From Palsa-892 sp963751615 (GTDB taxonomy: Bacteria > Pseudomonadota > Alphaproteobacteria > Rhizobiales > Xanthobacteraceae), in NCBI GenBank assembly GCA_963751615.1, contig CAVVVG010000006.1, forward strand, positions 1-64,000: 64,000 nt of DNA, in the 5' to 3' direction. The translations under genes and the position numbers were made by a program. Positions 17,540-24,631 of the stretch are shown here, in pieces. The notes beneath the pieces are model-generated. The model was not told the DNA's origin. It saw only the letters and a program-made list of their open reading frames with translations, and did no database searches. Positions within the stretch are counted from its first letter, which is position 1; each line of letters opens with the position of its first letter.

Positions 17540-17767
17540 TTGCAATTGATGGAAGCCATGCTCGCTGAGTGTCAGAAAAGGCCGTTCCGGCAGGTTATTG
17601 CCGTGATTGGCGATAGTGCGAACTTCGCCTCGATCGAACTGCATCGAAGTCTCGAGTTTCGTATGGTCGGCAATTTGCCATCGGTGGGTTATAAATTTGA
17701 TCGCTGCCTTGACAGTGTCCTGATGCAAAAAGACATCAATGGTGGCGACCGAACCAAACCGGGCTGA
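17540..17767 (+). pseudogene. GNAT acetyltransferase, C-terminal fragment
   Basis: The frame reads MEAMLAECQKRPFRQVIAVI, GDSANFASIELHRSLEFRMV and KFDRCLDSVLMQ, which matches the last third of phosphinothricin/bar-type N-acetyltransferases (acetyl-CoA motif A tail and motif B). The N-terminal substrate part is absent: upstream sequence to 17400 shows none of it. The sirtuin gene starts 15 bp after its stop. It is likely a dead remnant. Confidence 0.7.
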
Positions 17768-17781
17768 CCGAGAAACTACAG

Positions 17782-18546
17782 ATGATGGTTCTCAATAGGC
17801 AAACCGCGATTGAACGTCTGGGTGATTTGTTTGCCCAATCCCGCAATGGTGTTGCCTTTACGGGAGCGGGTATCTCAACCGAAAGTGGCATCCCCGACTT
17901 TCGTTCGCCAGGCGGGCTCTGGACCAAAAACCAGCCGATCCCTTTTGACGAATTTCTCTCAAGTCAGGAGGTGCGCAATGAAGCATGGCGGCGGAAGTTT
18001 GCCATGGAGCAACAATTTCGCGCGGCGAAACCGAGCCGGGGTCATCGTGCGCTTGCGAAATTGGTGGAACAGGGAAAGCTTTCTGCAATCATTACCCAGA
18101 ATATCGACAATCTGCATCAAGAGTCGGGCATCGCTTCGGAAAAGATAATCGAACTGCACGGTAATGGCAGCTATGCCATTTGTCTCGATTGTGCGACGCG
18201 CTATGAAATCGACTGGGTGCGACAACATTTTACCTCTTCCGGCGGTATTGCACCGGATTGTCGCAGCTGCGGTGGACCGGTGAAGTCCGCGACAATATCA
18301 TTCGGCCAGGCGATGCCGGAACGCGAAATGCAGCGGGCCGAGCAAGCGACTCTATCTGCTGATCTTTTTCTTTCGATTGGCTCCTCGCTCGTCGTTTGGC
18401 CGGCCGCGGGGTTTCCTATGCTCGCCAAAAAGAACGGCGCGCGTCTGGTAATCATCAATAGGGAGCCGACTGACTTCGACGACATGGCAGATCTTGTGGT
18501 TCAGGATGACATCGGCGACGTCATGGAGCCCTTCCTCGTCAGCTGA
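17782..18546 (+). CDS. cobB: NAD-dependent protein deacylase (sirtuin, Sir2/CobB)
   Basis: The 254-residue sirtuin has the NAD-binding motif GAGISTESGIPDFRS (from residue 28), TQNIDNLHQ (from 106) and the catalytic His126 in IIELHGN. Four zinc Cys are present (134, 137, 160, 163: CLDC...CRSC), and SIGSSLVVWPAAGFP lies near 205. It removes acyl groups from protein lysines using NAD. It is full length and intact. The start ATG ATG at 17782 follows the GNAT remnant closely, so they may once have been cotranscribed. Confidence 0.93.
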   Translation: MMVLNRQTAIERLGDLFAQSRNGVAFTGAGISTESGIPDFRSPGGLWTKNQPIPFDEFLSSQEVRNEAWRRKFAMEQQFRAAKPSRGHRALAKLVEQGKLSAIITQNIDNLHQESGIASEKIIELHGNGSYAICLDCATRYEIDWVRQHFTSSGGIAPDCRSCGGPVKSATISFGQAMPEREMQRAEQATLSADLFLSIGSSLVVWPAAGFPMLAKKNGARLVIINREPTDFDDMADLVVQDDIGDVMEPFLVS

Positions 18547-18683
18547 TGTATTCTGGTGACAGTCTGGGGGAAACTTTCGAAACCCGTGATTTAGGGGTTT
18601 TCGACGGCGGAACCGATGACTATGTTCAGCCAACGCGAATCGACGCCCATGATGGGCGTTAACTGCGCGACGTTGGCGGCGTC

Positions 18684-19283
18684 ATGGGGTCGGATCGGCT
18701 GGGGCCTAAGCTCGGAATCACTGAGCAAGAGGCGCGTATAGAGGATCTCACCGAAGAAGCACCGGTGGGATTGGTCGAAGTCACTGGAGTCATCAAGTGG
18801 TTCGACGTCTCGAAGGGCTATGGCTTCATCATCCCCGATAACGGAATGCCGGACGTGCTTTTGCACGTTACCTGCTTACGCCGCGATGGCTTCCAAACTG
18901 CCTATGAGGGTGCGCGTATCGCAGTGGAGGCATTGCAGCGCTCGAAGGGCATGCAGGCATTCCGCGTCATCTCGATGGACGAGTCGACGGCAGTGCATCC
19001 TTCGCAATTACCACCGCGCACCCATGTTGCGATTACGCCGACGAGCGGGCTGGAGCGCGCCTGGGTAAAATGGTTCAATCGCTTGCGCGGCTTCGGGTTC
19101 CTCACCCGTGGTGAAGGCACCCCCGACATCTTCGTGCATATGGAGACGTTGCGGCGTTACGGCCTGACGGAATTACGCCCGGGCCAGGCGGTTCTGGTAC
19201 GTTATGGCGATGGGCCAAAAGGCCTAATGGCTGCCGAAATTCGGCCCGATGCAGGCGGTAATAACGCTCCCTTATCGCACTGA
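18684..19283 (+). CDS. double cold-shock-domain protein
   Basis: The 199-residue protein has two cold-shock domains, which bind single-stranded nucleic acid. The first (about 34-100) has GVIKWFDVSKGYGFI and DVLLHVTCLRRDG; the second (about 125-190) has AWVKWFNRLRGFGFLTRGEG and DIFVHMETLRR. The RNP1-like KGYGFI and RGFGFL motifs are intact. Tandem-CSD proteins of this size are usual in alphaproteobacteria. It is followed after 17 bp by a DUF192 gene on the same strand, probably in one transcript. Confidence 0.9.
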   Translation: MGSDRLGPKLGITEQEARIEDLTEEAPVGLVEVTGVIKWFDVSKGYGFIIPDNGMPDVLLHVTCLRRDGFQTAYEGARIAVEALQRSKGMQAFRVISMDESTAVHPSQLPPRTHVAITPTSGLERAWVKWFNRLRGFGFLTRGEGTPDIFVHMETLRRYGLTELRPGQAVLVRYGDGPKGLMAAEIRPDAGGNNAPLSH

Positions 19284-19300
19284 CGGCAAAGGCCGTTTTC

Positions 19301-19780
19301 ATGCTTTCCAGTATCAAGCTCGACTTCCTCCAGCAGTTTTGTCGTGCCCTTTTTGGCTTGAGCGTGCTGCTCTGCGCCTTTGGCTTAGCGTGGGCCGCCA
19401 CCTTCGAGCAGGTCGAGATCGTTACCAAGAACGGCGTTCGGGTATTCGAGGCCGAAATTGCCGTCACCGATCAGGAGCGCATGACTGGCTTGATGTATCG
19501 CAAAGAATTGCCGGATGGTCGGGGAATGTTATTCGACTTCGGCCAGCCGCAAATGGTCGTGATGTGGATGAAAAACACCTATGTGCCGCTCGATATGATC
19601 TTCATTCGCGCCGACGGCACCATTGCGCGGATCGCGGAAAATGCAACGCCTCTCTCCGAGACGATCATTCCGGCCGGAATGCCTGTAAAAGGGGTACTCG
19701 AAGTTGTCGCTGGAACCGCGCGCAAATACGGCATTGAGCCGGGTGACAAGGTTGCCCATCGCTTCTTCAGCGGCCGCTAA
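19301..19780 (+). CDS. DUF192 family secreted protein
   Basis: The 159-residue protein has an N-terminal hydrophobic signal (about 8-32: FCRALFGLSVLLCAFGLAWA) and the DUF192 fold: FEAEIAVTDQERMTGLMYRK, GMLFDFGQPQMVVMWMKNTY, PLDMIFIRADGTI and VKGVLEVVAG. The function is unknown; the family is a small beta-rich exported protein. It sits directly after the cold-shock gene and before tRNA-Pro. I recall this order in Bradyrhizobium-like genomes, which would mark it as backbone. Confidence 0.9.
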   Translation: MLSSIKLDFLQQFCRALFGLSVLLCAFGLAWAATFEQVEIVTKNGVRVFEAEIAVTDQERMTGLMYRKELPDGRGMLFDFGQPQMVVMWMKNTYVPLDMIFIRADGTIARIAENATPLSETIIPAGMPVKGVLEVVAGTARKYGIEPGDKVAHRFFSGR

Positions 19781-19870
19781 CCAAGCGCCTTTAAGCTCGC
19801 TGCCTTGCGGGATCAAGGCTTGGCGGTGTAATCGAGTGCATATTCGGCCGTTCGGCCGCATGTGGAAAGA

Positions 19871-19947
19871 CGGGGCATAGCGCAGTCCGGTAGCGCACCT
19901 GGTTTGGGACCAGGGGGTCGCAGGTTCAAATCCTGCTGCCCCGACCA
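19871..19947 (+). tRNA. tRNA-Pro (anticodon TGG)
   Basis: A complete cloverleaf: acceptor CGGGGCA/TGCCCCG, anticodon loop TTTGGGA (TGG), T-arm GCAGGTTCAAATCCTGC and encoded CCA. Confidence 0.95.
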
Positions 19948-19976
19948 TTCTTCAAACGAATACGACAGGAACGACC

Positions 19977-20282
19977 ATGGCCGCACGCATCTTCAAACCC
20001 GCCCGCACGGCAATGCAGTCGGGTGGCGCCCAGACCAAAAAGTGGATGCTCGAATATGAGCCCGAGCAGCCGTGCGAAATCGAGCCCTTGATGGGTTGGA
20101 CCGCTTCGGGCGACATGAAGCAGCAAGTGCGTTTGCGTTTTGAAACGAAGGAAGAAGCAGTCGCTTACTGCCAGAAGCGCGGCATTCCCTTTGAGTTGTT
20201 CGAGCCGCACGAAGCCGCGCGTAAGAAGATGGCCTACGGCGACAATTTCGCCTACAGACGCATCGGCCAGTGGACACACTGA
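19977..20282 (+). CDS. NDUFS4-like complex I accessory protein
   Basis: The 101-residue protein has the ETC complex I subunit (NDUFS4/AQDQ, 18 kDa) fold: ARIFKPARTAMQSG, KKWMLEYEP, LMGWTASGDMKQQVRLRFET, EEAVAYCQKRGIPFELFEP and the AYGDNFAYRRIGQWTH end. It is an accessory subunit of NADH:ubiquinone oxidoreductase in mitochondria and alphaproteobacteria, usually encoded away from the nuo operon, as here between tRNA-Pro and tRNA-Arg. Starts at the ATG at 19977. Confidence 0.92.
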   Translation: MAARIFKPARTAMQSGGAQTKKWMLEYEPEQPCEIEPLMGWTASGDMKQQVRLRFETKEEAVAYCQKRGIPFELFEPHEAARKKMAYGDNFAYRRIGQWTH

Positions 20283-20293
20283 ATTTGTAGCGT

Positions 20294-20369
20294 GGCCCCG
20301 TAGCTCAGGGGATAGAGCAACAGCCTTCTAAGCTGTGGGTCGGAGGTTCGAATCCTCCCGGGGTCGCCA
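20294..20369 (+). tRNA. tRNA-Arg (anticodon TCT), probable island attachment site
   Basis: A complete cloverleaf: acceptor GGCCCCG/CGGGGTC, anticodon loop CTTCTAA (TCT), T-arm GGAGGTTCGAATCCTCC and encoded CCA. Its last 48 bp (20322-20369) occur again exactly at 23284-23331 and in decayed form at 36323-36368. Confidence 0.95.
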
Positions 20370-20522
20370 ATAAAATCATAAGCTTAGTTATTGTTGTCAT
20401 CTTGCGGTGATACTTCGGTTGACTGCAGGGTTGATACATCCGCAATCCATATGCGTGGCGGTATCCTGTAGGCAGGGCCTCGGCCTCATCGCCTTCCGGA
20501 AGCTTCCTTTAATCGCCCCGTC

Positions 20523-20597
20523 ATGTCTGCTTTACCCCCCGAAAGCGGACATTGATCGGTGAGCCTCGCATGTCCGCTTTGTGCCAGAAGCGGACAT
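20523..20597 (+). repeat. GCGGACAT repeat, hairpins B and C
   Basis: B and C are present with the spacer tgatcggtgagcctcgc; A is missing. It ends 26 bp from the stop of the minus-strand MBL gene. Confidence 0.85.
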
Positions 20598-20622
20598 TGG
20601 GCGAGGCTGGAAACCTCGCCCT

Positions 20623-21603
20623 CTAAATCGCGAAGATTTTGCCAACTGCTAGCGGGGCCACGACCCTGTCGCCGTATGCTCTCACAAGTGCATTGACTGC
20701 ACGCCAGCCCGTGCAATGGCCCGGTGCGATTTGCGCGAGTCCAAAAGTCCCAATGTCTCGCACGGATTCCGCAATGATCTTCTCATTGCCGCCCGCCAGA
20801 TGAAAACCGCCTGCGACCGCGTGGAGAGGAATTGAAGGGAAGCTGGACTGAGCGTGCTTAAGGACATTAACCACGCCCGCGTGTGAGCAAGCTGTAAAGA
20901 CAACAATTCCCTTGTTCTTCACTTGAGCAGCCAGGAACCGCTCATCCACAATCAGTGGATCGTCTTCCCAAGATTTGCCGTCCTCGCTTCGTCGTTTATG
21001 GCCAGGGAAACCTTTCTCATAGCTCGTTACGCGTGGAATTTCGCCACTGACGAAAAACATTTCATCAAGTATGACTTGCGGCTCGGTCGTGACAATGGGG
21101 ACCGCCCCCTTGTTTGCGAGATCATCCGGTGACGGAATCTCCCGAATGGGAAGTAGTTCGCCACCGGGGAGCGGTAACGCGCGCTGCCGAAACATCCCGG
21201 GATGTAAGTAGCAGGGAATGGGACGACTACCGTTTGCTTTTTCAATTAATTCGAGTGCTGTGGGCAGCCCGCCAGCATGGTCCCAGTGGCCATGCGAAAG
21301 GACCACGGCTTCGATACTGCCGAAATCAACACCCAGTCGCGTGCCATTGTATTCGACCGCGAACTCCACTGGACCAGCATCAAAAAGAACTGCGTGGCTT
21401 TCAGTGCCGCGGAACGCTCTGACGACAAGTGACAATCCATGATTGGCACAGCACTGGCACTTGCCAGACAATTGCCGCATACCGGCCCGCATCAATGCTG
21501 GCCATTCAAGTGTCACATTCGGTGGAGCGGTGGACAGGCTATCGGTGACATTGTCGATCAGGACCTGAAATTCCAACCGATCGACAGCCTCGAGGATGGC
21601 CAT
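20623..21603 (-). CDS. MBL-fold metallo-hydrolase (COG1237-like)
   Basis: The 326-residue protein has a metallo-beta-lactamase fold with the metal motif HGHWDH (His104, His106, Asp108, His109), a later His in FTACSHAG, the AVAGGFHLAG strand and a final His in IAPGHCTGW. The order resembles COG1237, dihydropterin ribofuranosylaminobenzene phosphate synthase-like hydrolases; the name is a family label only. A cluster of Cys (CQCC near 49) is unusual. It lies just inside the first island. Confidence 0.85.
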   Translation of the reverse strand: MAILEAVDRLEFQVLIDNVTDSLSTAPPNVTLEWPALMRAGMRQLSGKCQCCANHGLSLVVRAFRGTESHAVLFDAGPVEFAVEYNGTRLGVDFGSIEAVVLSHGHWDHAGGLPTALELIEKANGSRPIPCYLHPGMFRQRALPLPGGELLPIREIPSPDDLANKGAVPIVTTEPQVILDEMFFVSGEIPRVTSYEKGFPGHKRRSEDGKSWEDDPLIVDERFLAAQVKNKGIVVFTACSHAGVVNVLKHAQSSFPSIPLHAVAGGFHLAGGNEKIIAESVRDIGTFGLAQIAPGHCTGWRAVNALVRAYGDRVVAPLAVGKIFAI

Positions 21604-21683
21604 GGCTAGTCCCCCTTGGCACTTGCTACCGCGATCTTAAGTGCTTCACGGTCGCGAACTCAACCTCGATGACCTCGGATAGA

Positions 21684-21769
21684 ATGTCCGCTTTGGGTCA
21701 AAAGCGGACATGACGCTCTCTTATTATGATGTCTGCTTTACCCCCGAAAGCGGACATGGAATGTCCGCT
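21684..21769 (+). repeat. GCGGACAT repeat, hairpins A, B and half of C
   Basis: A and B are complete. The tgatcggtgagcctcgt spacer is lost and only the left arm of C (atgtccgct) remains. It lies between the MBL and CAP genes, 38 bp after the CAP stop. Confidence 0.85.
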
Positions 21770-21806
21770 AAGAGCGAAAGGGCCGTGGCTCGGCCGCGGT
21801 GCGCGC

Positions 21807-22208
21807 TTACGGCGCGTTGCTGCCTTTGACGGAAAAGTCGCGGCCTGCGCCTCCGCCGCCACCGCCGCCGATTTCCATCACCCAGTAGCGGCGGCCGCTG
21901 GCAGATACCGCAGAGGCAACGGCCTGGCACCCGCCGAGCATCATGTTCGCGCGGTGCCGCGGCGATTGCATCCACATGCGCCTCGCGCATTCCTCGGTCG
22001 CGCATCCGACCGCGACATTCTCGGCAACGGCGCCCGCCGGCCCACGGTGTCGCATGAAGCCCGCATGATCGAGGCTATTGCGGCGAGCCATATCGTAGGC
22101 GTGCCCTTGAGCGAGCGCGTAGAGCGCGGCACAATCGGCATGGCACAAGCCGGCCCCGGTAGCACTGAACAACAATGCGAGCCCAAAACGGATGACACGA
22201 AGCGTCAT
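21807..22208 (-). CDS. secreted CAP (SCP/PR-1) domain protein
   Basis: The 133-residue protein has a signal peptide (residues 1-24) and a small CAP domain: YALAQGHAYDMARRNSLDHA with the conserved His, GPAGAVAENVAVG with the Glu-Asn pair, MWMQSPRHRANMMLGG with the second His, and WVMEIG. It ends in a Gly-rich loop and a short tail. CAP proteins are extracellular or periplasmic and of mixed function. This one belongs to the short bacterial type. It is intact. Confidence 0.85.
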   Translation of the reverse strand: MTLRVIRFGLALLFSATGAGLCHADCAALYALAQGHAYDMARRNSLDHAGFMRHRGPAGAVAENVAVGCATEECARRMWMQSPRHRANMMLGGCQAVASAVSASGRRYWVMEIGGGGGGGAGRDFSVKGSNAP

Positions 22209-22321
22209 GACACGGACCTAGCTTTTCAGCGAGCCTACGACTGCAGTCGACAGCCGACGCCCCCCATAACTTTCCCGCCTTCACCACAATGTCAATAATG
22301 CAGTCGATGGTGGCGCTACCA

Positions 22322-22349
22322 ATGTCCGCTTTGGGTCAAAAGCGGAAGT
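22322..22349 (+). repeat. GCGGACAT repeat, single hairpin A
   Basis: A first hairpin with a damaged right end (agcggaagt). This is the last copy seen in the window. Confidence 0.75.
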
Positions 22350-22519
22350 CGTGGCGTGTCCGCGTTGAGTCTGCTTCACTCCAACGATCAGATATTGGCG
22401 CGCGATCGACAGGCCAGTTCATTGCTGAAACGGGACATCACGGTACAGCCGCAATGTCGGAAGAGCCTTGTCGCTCGGCCCGAAAAATATATCGCATCAA
22501 TCGGGCCAGGGAGGACGTT

Positions 22520-23038
22520 ATGTGTATATTTGCGTATCTCCAGCGCCCGCTGGCTACGGTCCGCTTCGCCGGATCCACTGTATTGACTGCCGTTACGTTG
22601 ACCGCACTCGCGGGCGTAACGCCGGCACTGAGCGCCGACTATCAGGACTACGGCCGCTACGGTGAGCGGCCCTACGAATACCCGCTTCAAGCGTACCCGC
22701 AGCAGTTTGATGACCGCGAGCAACCCCGTGAATACCGGGTCATCGTCTATCCGGTGAGACGCCCCGGCGAGTATTTCTACGACCGTGAACCGAATGGCTA
22801 CCGCGCACCGCGGTATTCGCCGGACGCATATCCAAGCCGATACGATGGCGCACCGCTCTATGGTCCGAACGGCTACGGCAACCGCGCCTACGGGCAGAAC
22901 TACCGCGACGGCTATGCTGACGGGCGCTACGGTGACTTTGGCCGCGAGTATGAAAGCGGCGCGCTCTTACCGCCGGCACCGGTGGGGCTGCCGCGCCGGG
23001 CGCCGATCGTCTACGCGCCGCCCTACACTTGGCAGTAG
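22520..23038 (+). CDS. secreted Tyr/Pro/Arg-rich protein
   Basis: The 172-residue protein starts at the ATG at 22520, chosen for GGGAGGA at 22508-22514; a longer frame to 22289 only reads through the repeat. A signal peptide (about 1-40, TVLTAVTLTALAGVTPALSA) is followed by a low-complexity mature part rich in Tyr, Arg, Pro and Gly (YGRYGERPYEYPLQAYPQQF, YGQNYRDGYADGRYGDFG). I do not recognise a family. It may be an envelope or matrix protein. It lies inside the first island. Confidence 0.65.
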   Translation: MCIFAYLQRPLATVRFAGSTVLTAVTLTALAGVTPALSADYQDYGRYGERPYEYPLQAYPQQFDDREQPREYRVIVYPVRRPGEYFYDREPNGYRAPRYSPDAYPSRYDGAPLYGPNGYGNRAYGQNYRDGYADGRYGDFGREYESGALLPPAPVGLPRRAPIVYAPPYTWQ

Positions 23039-23058
23039 TGACTCGCCATCAAGATTAT

Positions 23059-23089
23059 AAAAAGGGCCCGGCATTGATGTGCCGGGCCT
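23059..23089 (-). terminator. strong hairpin with T-run on the minus strand
   Basis: GGCCCGGCA / TGCCGGGCC pair around a six-base loop. On the minus strand the stem is followed by CTTTTTAT, a typical terminator. It may also slow + transcripts from the gene ending at 23038. Confidence 0.7.
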
Positions 23090-23201
23090 GCCTCAGGAGA
23101 CACCACGTCGCAGAGAATGATTTGTCGTAATCCGAATACGCGAATTGTTCCGAAGAAAACATAGAGGCAAATCCGATTTCACGGTAATCGAGAGAAAAAC
23201 T

Positions 23202-23256
23202 CGGTGATACTTTCAGGTGCATTTAGTACATTTTCTGGACCTAAAAAGTATCACCG
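23202..23256. repeat. long hairpin just before the second tRNA-Arg copy
   Basis: CGGTGATACTTTCAGG and CCTAAAAAGTATCACCG are near-perfect inverted repeats around a 23-bp loop. The left arm and start of loop (…TGCATTTAGTACA) recur at 7419-7447. It lies 28 bp from the duplicated tRNA end, where an integrase or excision site might be. Confidence 0.6.
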
Positions 23257-23283
23257 CGCGTTGAAATCATTACGATACCTGAA

Positions 23284-23331
23284 AGCCTTCTAAGCTGTGG
23301 GTCGGAGGTTCGAATCCTCCCGGGGTCGCCA
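23284..23331 (+). repeat. 48-bp exact duplication of the tRNA-Arg 3' end
   Basis: It is identical to 20322-20369, from the anticodon arm to the CCA end, but has no 5' half and so is not a tRNA gene. This is the classic product of tRNA-targeted integration. Confidence 0.9.
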
Positions 23332-23417
23332 CTTCGAAACACCCAGAGACAGGAACAAAGGTGGTCCGGGACTACAAAGCGACAGGCTACACGGCGAAGG
23401 GGCATAGCGATGTCCAT

Positions 23418-23852
23418 CTACGAGCGGGCCCTTAAATTTTTTTGATCCGTGCGCTTCAATTTTCGTTCGTCGAAAAATCTGATACTAAGCGGGCGACCAG
23501 CAATGGCGGCACCTAGCGCATCGCTGAATGGCAAAGGAGTGCAGCGCTGTAAGGCGGAAGCAAGCGCGCTGCGGTAAGCGAGCCGTTCAGCGTCAGATGC
23601 ATCAGGCGTTTCAAATGTAATCTTGGGCCTTCCGAGAATTTCGCCGTTGCGCTTAAAGCTCAATCGCACCGTGATCTGCATGCCCGTATGCGCGATTTCG
23701 AGAGCAGGTGGAACCCAGCACGCGTGCAACGCCGTAACCACGTCGCGGATGGTATTGAGTGAGCCGTGGGGCGCCGCCGCGTAGGTGGCCGCGTCAGGTT
23801 GAAAAGCCATCACGATGAACGTGCCGATATTTGCGCACTTTGCCATCGACAT
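23418..23852 (-). CDS. TonB/TolA C-terminal-like protein
   Basis: The 144-residue protein has a central pattern seen in TonB/TolA-type C-terminal domains: a helix (LNTIRDVVTALHACWVPP), ITVRLSFKRNGEILGRPKIT, and LASALQRCTPLPFSDAL, then RPLSIRFF. The two Cys (CW and RCTPLP) match many alphaproteobacterial energy-transducer-like periplasmic proteins. No TonB transmembrane helix or clear signal is seen. The start may be the later Met (MAFQ). The function is unknown; the relation is from memory. Confidence 0.55.
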   Translation of the reverse strand: MSMAKCANIGTFIVMAFQPDAATYAAAPHGSLNTIRDVVTALHACWVPPALEIAHTGMQITVRLSFKRNGEILGRPKITFETPDASDAERLAYRSALASALQRCTPLPFSDALGAAIAGRPLSIRFFDERKLKRTDQKNLRARS

Positions 23853-23936
23853 CCGCAGGACTCCGAAAATTTTAACGCGTCCGTTTGCCGCTCGCGCTGT
23901 TTCATTGAGATAGAATAATTAAAGGCAGACATATCA

Positions 23937-24240
23937 TTAAATGCGGTAGTAAAAGGCTACAAAAAATTCGCGATAAATATCCCAAATTTTCAATCCCGGC
24001 GGTTGCAGGCTATAGAGATAACCGAGCAGTGCAATTGCCCGGCCGCGCAAACATGACTTTAGCTGTGTGGGGTCGATAAACTCAAAAGAGCGTTGGGCTT
24101 CGTCCGTCATATAGCGATCTCCCCATACCGGAATTTCACGCGGGCCGTGAGCCGCGACTATTTGGCGGACATTGTTTACCAAGTAGGCCCGATCGAAAGA
24201 AAATAGGCCTGAGTTGTTTTTTGCAAGTTGGTAAAAGCCG
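23937..24240 (-). pseudogene. c-type cytochrome C-terminal fragment
   Basis: The minus strand reads LFSFDRAYLVNNVRQIVAAH, GPREIPVWGDRYM, and CLRGRAIALLGYLYSLQPPG. PVWGDRY with the final RGRI-x-ALxxYLxxLQ helix is the end of class I cytochrome c proteins found with alphaproteobacterial dehydrogenases, where W-G and the last helix cover the haem. The N-terminal CxxCH haem site is not present upstream. It is thus likely a decayed fragment, fitting an island border. Confidence 0.5.
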
Positions 24241-24631
24241 CTGCGTGCACTCCCATCTTCAGCGGGTCATGAAGTTAGTTAAAAGCAATGCAGTGGATCA
24301 ATTCGGCGTCACGCCATGACAACGAAAGCATAAGGCCAACACGTATTAAGTATGGTCATTGGTCACACTTGTGTTGTTGGACTAACTAATGCAACGATTA
24401 AAATGAGGCCAAAGATGAAGTCCAGTTAGTCAATTGTGATCGGAAAAAAATGGCTAGGGCATGCGTAGAACAGATTTATTAAGAAAGTTACTGAAAGCTA
24501 TTGGCCCCCATTTACTTTGGACGCGCTTATGCAAGAGCCGGCGGCTCACCGATCACTTTTTGATTTATCGCAATATCGCGCACTGCGGGGTAGGGATAGC
24601 TTGCGTATGTTAGGATGGTGAAGGAAATCTA
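24241..24631. other. AT-richer stretch with no supported gene
   Basis: I see no conserved frame here. It precedes the giant repeat protein and should carry its promoter; a ribosome site (GAAGGAAA) lies at 24620-24627. Confidence 0.5.

Noticed and set aside
23284..23331. Second functional tRNA-Arg gene
   Set aside because: Only the 3' 48 bp are present. No D-arm or 5' acceptor strand precedes it. The same holds for 36323-36368.
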